64,000 nt of DNA from contig NZ_SRXO01000001.1 of NCBI RefSeq assembly GCF_008360935.1, positions 62,001-126,000 of the forward strand, written 5' to 3'. Below the pieces are notes generated by a model. That model was not told the DNA's origin and did not search any database. It saw only the letters and a program-made list of their open reading frames with translations. The first letter of the stretch is position 1. Every line of letters starts with the position of its first letter. The DNA comes from Siccirubricoccus phaeus. GTDB lineage: Bacteria > Pseudomonadota > Alphaproteobacteria > Acetobacterales > Acetobacteraceae. This document shows positions 19,527 through 26,792 of the stretch, one piece after another. The position numbers were made by a program, and so were the translations under genes.

Positions 19527-21517
19527 GCCGCGGCTCCCAGCGCCGCAGCCGCCGCCCCGGGCCAGAGCCGGGAATCCGCCGGCAGCGGGGCGAATTCATG
19601 CCGCGCGGCCAGCGCCGCGCGGTAGCGCGCCGCGTAATCCGCCAGGCCAGTGAACTCCACCGCCTCATGGTCCAGTTCGCCGGCGATCTCCAGATAGGTC
19701 TCGAGATTGGTGAGGTCCGGCACCGGCAGCTCATCCGCGGCCAGATCGGCGGCGATGCTGCGGAACAGCCCCTCCATGGCGCGGACCAGCCGCGCCGGGT
19801 CGAACAGCAGCGCCGTGCCGCGCCCTTCCAGCAGCTTCCGCCGCAGCGCCGCCAGAAGCGACCGGTCCCGTCCCAGGGCGATGGCCGTCGCCAGGTACTC
19901 GGCCGCCGAGCCCATCACCAGCTCCGGCAGCCCGGCCGCCGTCACCAGGCTGGCGCAGACGCGGGAGGCGAAGCTGCGCCCCGGCTGGGTCAGCACCGGC
20001 ACGCCCATCCAGAGGGAATCGGAGGCGGTGGTGTGCGCGCCATAGGGCGTGGTGTCGAGGAAGAGGTCGGCCAGCGCATAGCGCGCGAGATGCGAAGGGT
20101 TGTCTGCCAACGGGGCAAACACCAGCCGTCCCGGCGCGATGCCCTCGGCGGCGGCCAGGGATTTCAGGCGGGTATCCACCTCCTCCGCCCCCTTCAGCAG
20201 CCAGAGCACGCTGCCCGGCACCTGGCGCAGCACTTCCATCCAGCGGCGGAAGAGGAAAGGGGTGATCTTCTGCGGCCCATTGAAGCAGCAGAACACCGTG
20301 GCGTCCTCGGGCAGCCCGGCCTCTTCGCGGCTCGGCACCTGCGCCGCCACCACGCGCTGCGGATCGGTGGGCTGGTAGCAGGGCAGGCGCAGCACCTTCT
20401 CGGAATAATAGTGCTCCGACCCTGAAGGGATGATGACCGGATCGGCGATGATGTAGTGGTGAAAGGCGCTGCCCATGGAGCCGGCATAGCCGAGCCAATT
20501 GACGATGGCCGGGGCCGGCCGCAGCGAGAGCAGCCGCGTGCGGGCGCTGCGGGTATGGCCATTGATATCGACCAATATGTCGATGCCGTCCTCCCGGATG
20601 CGGCGGAAGGCAGCGGCATCGTCCATCTCGGCGATGCTGGTCCAGTGCTCCACCTGGCCGCGGATGCGCTGCTTGATGCCATCCTCCGGCGCGATGCCGC
20701 AGTAATAGGCGAAGATCTCGAAAGCCCCGCGGTCATGGTGCCGCAGCATGTCCGCCATCAGATAGCCGATGGCGTGGTTGCGCAGATCGGAGGAGAGGTA
20801 GCCGATGCGCAGCCGCCGCTGGCCGAGGCCGCTGGGGCGCGGCGCGGGCGGAAAGGGCAGGGTCTTCGGCTGGCCGCTGTCCAGCCGGCAATGGGCGGCG
20901 GCGGCGGCCAGGTGCAGCAGCGGGTCGTCGGCGTAATTCGCCGCGGTCAGCGGCGCCATGGCGGCCAGCAGCGCGGTGCGGTCCAGCGCCCCCACCGGCT
21001 CTGCCACCGGCCAGCGGCATTGCCGCTGCCGCAGGCTCAGCCAGTGCTGCACCACGTCGCGCGGCGGCTGGCCCAGCTCGATGATGCCGCGGAGCATCGC
21101 TTCCGCCTCGCCCAGGCGCTTGCTGTCCTCCAGCAGCCGGGCGGATTGCTTCAGCGCCGTCGCCTTGTACTGGATGGCGTCGCCGGTGACGGCGGCAAGG
21201 CTGTTGGCCACGTGCCCCCAGCAGCCCAGCGCCTGGACGGCGCTGCCCAGCTTCTCATGCAGGGAGCCGAAGGCGAGGAAGGGCGGCAGGAAATCCGGCT
21301 TGAGGCGAATCGCCTCCTGAAAGGCGGCGGCCGCTGCCCCGACATCGCCGAGCTGGCTGAGGACCAGCCCGTAATTGAAGCAGACGATATGGCGGAGCGG
21401 TGCTTCCGGCGCCTGGCCCAGCCAGTCCCGGTAGAGCGAGGCGGCGAGGCCCGGCCTGCCGCCCTGGACGAAGCCCTGGGCGGTGGTGAGCAGCTCGGCG
21501 AGGCTGACATGCGGCAT
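19523..21517 (-). CDS. TPR / GT41 (O-GlcNAc-transferase-like) glycosyltransferase
   Basis: This 664-residue protein has about 200 N-terminal residues of TPR-like helices (FNYGLVLSQLGDVGAAAAAF, then AIRLKPDFLPPFLAFGSLHEK). The GT41 catalytic region follows: LRIGYLSSDLRNHAIGYLMAD, DINGHTRSARTR, CCFNGPQKITPFLFRRWMEVL, LFLDTTPYGAHTTASDSLWMG and PGRSFASRVCASL. These match the UDP-sugar-binding motifs of OGT/SPINDLY. In Caulobacter the TPR-GT41 protein FlmG glycosylates flagellin, so a protein O-glycosyltransferase role is likely; the acceptor is not known here. The stop overlaps the next GT41 gene's start, and the methyltransferase lies 24 nt upstream: one operon of three genes. Confidence 0.9.
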   Translation of the reverse strand: MPHVSLAELLTTAQGFVQGGRPGLAASLYRDWLGQAPEAPLRHIVCFNYGLVLSQLGDVGAAAAAFQEAIRLKPDFLPPFLAFGSLHEKLGSAVQALGCWGHVANSLAAVTGDAIQYKATALKQSARLLEDSKRLGEAEAMLRGIIELGQPPRDVVQHWLSLRQRQCRWPVAEPVGALDRTALLAAMAPLTAANYADDPLLHLAAAAAHCRLDSGQPKTLPFPPAPRPSGLGQRRLRIGYLSSDLRNHAIGYLMADMLRHHDRGAFEIFAYYCGIAPEDGIKQRIRGQVEHWTSIAEMDDAAAFRRIREDGIDILVDINGHTRSARTRLLSLRPAPAIVNWLGYAGSMGSAFHHYIIADPVIIPSGSEHYYSEKVLRLPCYQPTDPQRVVAAQVPSREEAGLPEDATVFCCFNGPQKITPFLFRRWMEVLRQVPGSVLWLLKGAEEVDTRLKSLAAAEGIAPGRLVFAPLADNPSHLARYALADLFLDTTPYGAHTTASDSLWMGVPVLTQPGRSFASRVCASLVTAAGLPELVMGSAAEYLATAIALGRDRSLLAALRRKLLEGRGTALLFDPARLVRAMEGLFRSIAADLAADELPVPDLTNLETYLEIAGELDHEAVEFTGLADYAARYRAALAARHEFAPLPADSRLWPGAAAAALGAAA

Positions 21518-21541
21518 GGGCGCGACCCTTCCCGGCGACCG

Positions 21542-22144
21542 TCAGGCGACCAGCGCGCCAGGAATGGTCTGGTGGGCGGTCTTGTGGGCGGTGGCCCAGA
21601 GGGCGAAGTGCTCGTCCCTCGCCACCCGCACCAGCGGGAAGCCGGCCGCCTCCAGCGCCTGCTGCAGGCTGCTTGCGGTGAAGCCGCCGCGATGGCCCAT
21701 GAAGTGGTTGCCCTGGGCGAGGGCGGCGCCATGACCGTAGAGCATGTCGAGCGCCGAGATCGGCCCGACGGGGGAGGTGTAGGCGGGCTCCGTCAGCCTG
21801 TCCGCGGCGACCAGCGCCGCCACCTGCTGCAGATCCGGCAGGGTGAGCAGCACGAAGCCCTCCGGCTTCAGCACCCGGCGGAATTCCGCCAGCGCCAGCG
21901 GCACCTCATGCGGGTAGAGATGTTCCAGGTTATGCGCCGACCAGACGGCCTCGAAGCTGGCCTCCGGCACGGCGCGCATATCGGTGATGGAGGCGATGAT
22001 GTCGGGCGCGACGGCCGGGTCGATGTCCAGCCGCACCTCCTCCCACGGGCCGGGGGGGAGCCAGCCATGCGGCAGCTTGGCCGGGTGCGGCAGGCCGCAG
22101 CCGACATGCAGCAGGCGCCTTGGCGCCGGAGGGGTCGCGTTCAT
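21542..22144 (-). CDS. Class I SAM-dependent methyltransferase
   Basis: This 200-residue protein has a Rossmann-type SAM site (RRLLHVGCGLPHPAKLP, motif I), VRLDIDPAVAPDI (acidic end of strand 2), FEAVWSAHNLEHLYPHEV (motif IV/post II) and LAEFRRVLKPEGFVLLTLPDL. It belongs to the small methyltransferases often found in glycan gene clusters. The start at 22144 was preferred to an ATG 72 nt upstream because the SAM domain begins right after it and the upstream extension lacks conserved character. It heads an operon with two GT41 genes, so it may methylate the transferred sugar or the acceptor protein. Confidence 0.85.
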   Translation of the reverse strand: MNATPPAPRRLLHVGCGLPHPAKLPHGWLPPGPWEEVRLDIDPAVAPDIIASITDMRAVPEASFEAVWSAHNLEHLYPHEVPLALAEFRRVLKPEGFVLLTLPDLQQVAALVAADRLTEPAYTSPVGPISALDMLYGHGAALAQGNHFMGHRGGFTASSLQQALEAAGFPLVRVARDEHFALWATAHKTAHQTIPGALVA

Positions 22145-22216
22145 CCTGAACCTCGTCGCCGGCGTCGCGCCGGGCGGGGGGCAGGATGGTCGGGGGAAGG
22201 TTAAAGAGTTCTCCAC

Positions 22217-22400
22217 AAAGGCACGGCGCGCCCGAAGCGGCGCGGCTGAAGTGGCGGGTTGGGCCGGGCCTTGGGCGCCCGGCCGCCCTCCGCGCCGCCC
22301 GTTGCCCTGCCGAGGCTTTGCCCCGGCAGGCTGTGCGAGGCGCCGATCGCCGGCGATTCCGCGGCCCCCCCCGCGGCGGCACGCAGCGCCGTCGTGGGGA
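22217..22400. repeat. R6-type repeat between regulator and methyltransferase
   Basis: Read on the minus strand, the regulator's TGA is followed directly by TCCCCACGACGGCGC, then CGCCGCGGGG stems, and ends with a GCCTGCCGGGGC-AAA-GCCTCGGCAGGGC-like stem. It aligns with 7540-7663 and 24306-24440. Confidence 0.7.
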
Positions 22401-23174
22401 TCAGGCCGTCGCGTAGCGCGGCGCCCGCCGGACCCAGCCCCGCACCGGCGCCGGGGTCACCTCCCGCCGCTGCGCCCGGGTCTCCGCCACCGCTTCCGGC
22501 GCCGGCTCGAACAGCACATAGCCGCGGCCCCAGACGGTGCGGATGATCTCCGCCGCGCCGGAGGCGGCGAGCTTCCGCCGCAGCTTGCAGACGAAGACGT
22601 CGACGATCTTCGAATCCGGCGCCTCCGCCTCGGCATAGAGGCTCGCCATGAAGCGTTCCTTGGTCAGCAGCACGCCCTTGTGGCGCATCAGCGTCTCCAG
22701 GAAGTCGTATTCTCTTGCGGTCAGCGGCACCCGGATGCCATCCACCCAGACGGCATGCTGTTCCTGGTCGAGAGTCACATTGCCGCAGGTGAGGGCGGCG
22801 GAGGCGAAGCCCCGCGCGCGCCGCGCCATGGCCTGCATCCGCGCCTGCAGCACCGCGAGGTGGATGGGGGGGCGCACCAGGTCGTCCGCGCCGGCATGCA
22901 GCATGGCCCGTTCCGACGCCGCATCGGCGCCGCCCTGGGCGAGGACCAGCAGCGGCAGGGTCTGGCCGGCGCGCCGCAGCTCCCGCACCGCCGCCTGGGC
23001 GGCGTCGAGCGAGCCGCGGGTGACCATCAGCACCAGCTCATAGGGGCCGCTGAGGGTGATGGCGGAGGCCAGATCGTCGAACCCTTCGGCGCGGTCGGCG
23101 AGGACGCCGAGCCGGGCCAGGCCCTGTTCCAGGGCCTCGGTGGCGTCGGTGTCGGCGGCGAGGAGGATCCGCAT
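22401..23174 (-). CDS. CtrA-like OmpR-family transcription factor with degenerate receiver domain
   Basis: It encodes 257 residues. The winged-helix domain (about residues 130-225) closely resembles CtrA: VPLTAREYDFLETLMRHKG, LLTKERFMASLYAEAEAPDSKIVDVFVCKLRRKL, TVWGRGYVLFEP. The receiver keeps the fold (MRILLAADTD, YELVLMVTRGSLDA), but the usual acidic pair is reduced and the position of the phosphoacceptor aspartate is occupied by non-acidic residues. It is therefore probably not controlled by classical phosphorylation. The Sinorhizobium flagellar regulator Rem is one example of an orphan OmpR-like motility regulator. No histidine kinase is adjacent. An AT-rich divergent promoter region lies upstream. 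Confidence 0.88.
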   Translation of the reverse strand: MRILLAADTDATEALEQGLARLGVLADRAEGFDDLASAITLSGPYELVLMVTRGSLDAAQAAVRELRRAGQTLPLLVLAQGGADAASERAMLHAGADDLVRPPIHLAVLQARMQAMARRARGFASAALTCGNVTLDQEQHAVWVDGIRVPLTAREYDFLETLMRHKGVLLTKERFMASLYAEAEAPDSKIVDVFVCKLRRKLAASGAAEIIRTVWGRGYVLFEPAPEAVAETRAQRREVTPAPVRGWVRRAPRYATA

Positions 23175-23204
23175 TTCTGTCTCCCTTGGGCCCGGTCGTC
23201 GGCC

Positions 23205-23262
23205 TCGCTCACAGAATAGTGTTCACCTTATAGAATACAATATAATTTTACCGACCGGATGC
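23205..23262. promoter_or_regulatory. AT-rich divergent promoter region between regulator and msrP
   Basis: This is an AT-rich island in roughly 70% GC DNA. On the plus strand it contains a perfect TATAAT (23241-23246) facing msrP but no good -35 at 17 nt. On the minus strand TTGTAT and TATTCT, 16 nt apart, face the regulator. Direct repeats AGAATA occur at 23213 and 23232. It fits overlapping divergent promoters. Confidence 0.5.
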
Positions 23263-23363
23263 GGAACGCCTTTTTCGGGTAACCCCCCGCCGCCCTGGCG
23301 CGAAGCATTGGCTTGACGGCACCTGCCGGAAACCCATTGTGCGACCACCCGAGGAGGCCCCCC

Positions 23364-24305
23364 ATGTTCATCCGCAAGCGCCGCGGCTGGGAGATTCCGG
23401 AAAGCCGGGTCACGCCGGAGCATCTCGTCTTCGGCCGGCGGGCGGCCCTCGGGGGGCTGGCGCTGGGCGGGGCCATGGCGCTGGCCAACCCTGCCCCGGC
23501 CGCGGAAGAGGCCTTCAACCCCGGCCTGCGCAACATGCGCTACCGGCCGGGCCGCGACGTCACTGCGGAGCGCAACGCCACCACCTACAACAACTACTAC
23601 GAATTCGGCACCGACAAGGGCATCTATCGCGCGGCCGAGCGCCTGCCGCTGCGCCCCTGGACGGTGCAGGTGGACGGGCTGGTGGACCGCCCGCGGGAAT
23701 ACGCCATCGACGATCTCCTCCAGGCCATGCCGATCGAGGAGCGCGTCTACCGGCTGCGCTGCGTCGAGGCCTGGTCCATGGTGGTGCCCTGGTCCGGCTT
23801 CCCGCTGAAGGCGCTGCTCGACGCCGTCGGCCCGCAATCCGGCGCGAAATACGTCCGCTTCGAGACCGCGGCGCTGCGCGGCGTGATGCCCGGCCTGCGG
23901 CAGAGCTGGTATCCCTGGCCCTATGTGGAGGGCTGCACCCTGGAGGAGGCGGCGAACGACCTCTCCTTCATGGTCGTCGGCGCCTATGGCAAGAAGCTGC
24001 TGCCGCAGAACGGCGCGCCGCTGCGCGTCCACCAGCCCTGGAAATACGGCTTCAAGGCCGGGAAATCCCTGGTGCGGATCACCCTGACCGCCGAGCGGCC
24101 GAAGAGCTTCTGGGAGGCGATCCAGCCGCAGGAATACGGCTTCTGGGCCAATATCAATCCGGAGGTCTCGCATCCGCGCTGGAGCCAGGCGAGCGAGCGA
24201 GTGCTGGGCACCGGGGAGCGGGTGCCGACGCAGCTCTTCAACGGCTATGGCGAGTTCGTCGCCGACCTTTATGCCGGGCTGCAGCAGGAGCGCCTCTGGG
24301 CATAA
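23364..24305 (+). CDS. msrP: Protein-methionine-sulfoxide reductase catalytic subunit MsrP (YedY)
   Basis: This 313-residue molybdopterin enzyme of the sulfite-oxidase fold repairs oxidised methionines in periplasmic proteins. The N-terminal FGRRAALGGLALGGAMALA is a twin-arginine signal. NATTYNNYYEFGTDKG and YRLRCVEAWSMVVPWSGFPL carry the conserved Mo-ligand cysteine (Cys133). HQPWKYGFKAGKSLVRI is also typical. The start at 23364 has GAGGAGG upstream. The usual heme partner gene msrQ (yedZ) is not next to it. The stop TAA is followed immediately by an R6 repeat. It is divergent from the CtrA-like regulator and may share control with it. Confidence 0.95.
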   Translation: MFIRKRRGWEIPESRVTPEHLVFGRRAALGGLALGGAMALANPAPAAEEAFNPGLRNMRYRPGRDVTAERNATTYNNYYEFGTDKGIYRAAERLPLRPWTVQVDGLVDRPREYAIDDLLQAMPIEERVYRLRCVEAWSMVVPWSGFPLKALLDAVGPQSGAKYVRFETAALRGVMPGLRQSWYPWPYVEGCTLEEAANDLSFMVVGAYGKKLLPQNGAPLRVHQPWKYGFKAGKSLVRITLTAERPKSFWEAIQPQEYGFWANINPEVSHPRWSQASERVLGTGERVPTQLFNGYGEFVADLYAGLQQERLWA

Positions 24306-24461
24306 TCCCCACGACGTCGCTTCGCGCCGTCGCGGGGGCCCCGGGTTACGCCCCAGGCGGGCGCTGAGGCGCCGCCATGGGGCCCGTTCGGCGGGCCGAA
24401 GGGGGCTTGGCAAAGGCTGCCGCGGCAAAGCCGTGGCAGGGCAAGGGGTGGGAGCGGGGGG
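24306..24461. repeat. R6 repeat abutting the msrP stop codon
   Basis: TCCCCACGACGTCGC begins at the base after the TAA. CGCGGGGGCC, GCCCCAGGCGGGCGC stems and a GCTGCCGCGG-CAAA-GCCGTGGCAGG stem follow. It lies between convergent msrP and the Bug receptor gene. Confidence 0.75.
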
Positions 24462-25418
24462 CTACTCGGCCCGGATGCCGGCCTCGGAGACCAGCGTCGC
24501 GTAGCGCTGCACCTCCGCCGCGACGAAGGCGCGGGAGGCGGGGATGTCGAGCGGCGCCAGGGTGAAGCCCAGCTCCGTCGCCTTGCGCACCACCTCCGGC
24601 TGCGCCGCCGCCTGGCGGATGGCGGCGGCGAGCCGCTCGGCCAGCGGCGCCGGCAGGCCGGCAGGCGCCTGGATCGCCGTCCAGCTCGTGATGACGAGGC
24701 CCGGCAGCCCGGCCTCGGCGGCGGTCGGCACCTCCGGCAGCAAGGGGTGGCGCGCCGGGCCGGTGACGGCCAGCGCCCGCAGCCTTCCGGATTGGATCTG
24801 CGGCAGGCATTCCGGCAGGTTGGAGACGAGCAGGTCCAGATTGCCGGCGACCAGATCCGTCACCGAGGGTGCCCCGCCGCGATAGGGCACGTGCTGCAGC
24901 CCCGGCCCGGCGCCGGCGGCGCGGCGGAACAGCTCCAGCCCCAGATGCGGCGGGGTGCCGGTGCCGGAGGAGCCACCGTTCAGCGGCTTCTCCCTCGCCG
25001 CCGCAGCCAATTCGCCCAGGTTGCGCCAGGGCGCGCCGGCCCGCACCACGACGACCAGGGGCAGGGAGCCCAGTACCGTCAGCGTCGCCAGGTCGCGCTC
25101 GAACGCATAGGGCGCGTTGGGGAAGAGCGAGGCATTCACCGCATGCGCCAGGGTAATGGCCAGCAGGCTGTGGCCGTCCGGCGCCGCCTTCGCCACGGCA
25201 TCGGCACCGATCAGCGCATTGCCGCCCGGCCGGTTCTCCACCACCACCGGCCTGCCCCAGGCCTCCTGCAATTGCTGGGCGATGAGCCGCGCCATGATGT
25301 CGGTCTGCCCGGCCGGGGTGAAGGGCACGATGAGATGGACCGTGCGGTCCGGGAAGGCCTGGGCCCGGGCGGCGGCGGGCAGCAGGGCGGCGGCGAGCAG
25401 GGCGCGGCGTGAAATCAT
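24462..25418 (-). CDS. Tripartite tricarboxylate transporter substrate-binding protein (Bug/TctC)
   Basis: This 318-residue periplasmic receptor has signal peptide ISRRALLAAALLPAAARAQA and mature start FPDRTVHLIVPFTPAGQTDIMAR. VVENRPGGNALIGADAVAKA, PDGHSLLAITLAHAVN and HVPYRGGAPSVTDLVAGNLD are Bug motifs. The ligand is unknown and no TctAB genes are near. The ATG at 25418 has no recognisable ribosome-binding site, and a -35 box TTGACA with a 15-bp palindrome sits just upstream, so a very short leader or leaderless message is possible. It is a distant paralogue of the receptor at 6512-7519. Confidence 0.92.
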   Translation of the reverse strand: MISRRALLAAALLPAAARAQAFPDRTVHLIVPFTPAGQTDIMARLIAQQLQEAWGRPVVVENRPGGNALIGADAVAKAAPDGHSLLAITLAHAVNASLFPNAPYAFERDLATLTVLGSLPLVVVVRAGAPWRNLGELAAAAREKPLNGGSSGTGTPPHLGLELFRRAAGAGPGLQHVPYRGGAPSVTDLVAGNLDLLVSNLPECLPQIQSGRLRALAVTGPARHPLLPEVPTAAEAGLPGLVITSWTAIQAPAGLPAPLAERLAAAIRQAAAQPEVVRKATELGFTLAPLDIPASRAFVAAEVQRYATLVSEAGIRAE

Positions 25419-25429
25419 GCCGACATAGG

Positions 25430-25454
25430 ACGTATGAGATACGTGAATTGTCAA
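25430..25454 (-). promoter_or_regulatory. Putative promoter/operator of the Bug receptor gene
   Basis: On the minus strand a perfect TTGACA (25454-25449) is followed by ACGTAT-CTC-ATACGT (25444-25430), a perfect 15-bp palindrome with 6-nt arms. The palindrome would sit in the promoter spacer, a position suited to repression. The -10 is weak (TCCTAT at 18 nt). No regulator gene is adjacent. Confidence 0.55.
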
Positions 25455-25505
25455 TATGACTCGATATGGATCGTGGATATTCGATCCGGTCCGCGCGAAA
25501 CCTCG

Positions 25506-25669
25506 GAGCGGGGTGGGTCGAGCTTCGCTCACCCACCCGGCCCAGCCCTTGTTTGAGCGCCTGAGTCGACCTCAGGCGATCGCGCTCCAGGCTGCGCCGC
25601 CCTGCGAACAGGCAGCTTCCAGAGCAGGAGCTGCACGCCGACCGCTTTCGGCCGGCGTGCGGCTGCTCT
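25506..25669. repeat. R4-like and R3-like palindromes downstream of nitronate monooxygenase
   Basis: 25506-25590 resembles the GAGCGGG...GCGCTCC R4 element. 25621-25669 is a 49-bp element with the same terminal repeats AGAGCAG/CTGCTCT and the same length as the R3 core at 4542-4590, but a different interior stem (ACGCCGACCG/CGGCCGGCGT). Its outer TAG forms the stop codon of the adjacent minus-strand gene. Confidence 0.8.
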
Positions 25670-26735
25670 ACGGCAGCAGCGCCGTCGCCTCTTCCCACAG
25701 CCGGCGCACCAGCGCCGCTGCCGGCTCCGCCCTGCCCAGCGCCACGCCCTGGCCGGCCCAGGCCTGCATCCGGCTGATATCGCCGGCCTTCTCCGCCTCC
25801 GCCCGCACCGGCGCCATCAGCGCCCGCTGCACCGGGTAGGGGGCGGGGGCGAGGTCGCCGGCGAAGGCCTGCACCACCGCATTCCGCAAGCCCCGGCCGA
25901 GCCGGCCGGAGAAGGCCCGGGTCAGCACCGTGTCCTCGGGGGCCGCCGCCGCCAGGGCCGCGGCCCAGGCCGGGTGGACCGCCGTCTCCGGGCAGCGGAG
26001 GAAGGCGGTGCCCAGTTGCACCGCACTGGCCCCGAGCGTCAGCGCCGCGGCGATGCCCCGCCCATCCATGATGCCGCCGGCCGCCACCACGGGGATGCCC
26101 ACCGCATCCGCCATTTGCGGCAGCAGGGCGAAGAGGCCGGTGCATTGCGCCTCCGCCTGCGCCGCGTCGAAGGCGCCGCGATGCCCTCCCGCCTCCGCCC
26201 CTTGCGCGATCACCGCGGCGGCGCCGGCGGCCTCGGCGGCGCGGGCCTCGGCGATGGTGGTGGCGTTGGCGATCCAGAGGATGCCGCGTTCCTTGAGCCG
26301 CGCCGCGACCTCCGGCGGGAAGACGCCCATGATGCAGGAGGCGACGGCCGGCCCGGCGGCGATCATCGCCTCCACCTGGGCGGCGAAATCCTGCACGAAG
26401 GGCCCTTCGCCCGGCAGCTTCACCTCGAAGCCGGCGAGCCGGCTGAGCCGCCCGGCCACCGCCGCCTCATGCTCCGGGTCGCGCTGCGGGGGCGGGTCGG
26501 GGATCCAGAGGTTGATCTGGAAGGCGCCGTTGCTGGCCGCCCGCACCTCCCGCGCCCAGTCGCCGATCGCGGCCGGGCTGCTCATCAGCGCGCCCATCCC
26601 GCCCATGCCGCCGGCGGCGGCGACGGCGGCGGCGAGGGCCGGCGGGCAGGCCCCCGCCATGGGCGCCTGCAGGATGGGGATGCGCAGGCCGAAGCGGGCG
26701 CAGAAGGCGGCGGCGCGATCTCGGGCGGGGCTCAT
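25668..26735 (-). CDS. Nitronate monooxygenase (2-nitropropane dioxygenase family)
   Basis: This 355-residue FMN-dependent TIM-barrel enzyme would oxidise alkyl nitronates to carbonyl compounds and nitrite; some relatives are enoyl-reductase-like. It shows FGLRIPILQAPMAG at the N-terminus, the phosphate-binding VIAQGAEAGGHRGAF (with the conserved GxEAGGH), VPVVAAGGIMDGRGIAAALTLGASAVQLGTAFL, and RAFSGRLGRGLRN. The stop TAG (25670-25668) lies in the terminus of the R3-like palindrome, so the last residues may have been set by that insertion. A CoA-transferase gene lies 57 nt upstream on the same strand, and the two are likely co-transcribed. Confidence 0.92.
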   Translation of the reverse strand: MSPARDRAAAFCARFGLRIPILQAPMAGACPPALAAAVAAAGGMGGMGALMSSPAAIGDWAREVRAASNGAFQINLWIPDPPPQRDPEHEAAVAGRLSRLAGFEVKLPGEGPFVQDFAAQVEAMIAAGPAVASCIMGVFPPEVAARLKERGILWIANATTIAEARAAEAAGAAAVIAQGAEAGGHRGAFDAAQAEAQCTGLFALLPQMADAVGIPVVAAGGIMDGRGIAAALTLGASAVQLGTAFLRCPETAVHPAWAAALAAAAPEDTVLTRAFSGRLGRGLRNAVVQAFAGDLAPAPYPVQRALMAPVRAEAEKAGDISRMQAWAGQGVALGRAEPAAALVRRLWEEATALLP

Positions 26736-26792
26736 GGCCGGAGCCTCTCACCGCCGGCGCCGGCCGTCCACCGGGACGCGGAGCCCCAACGC

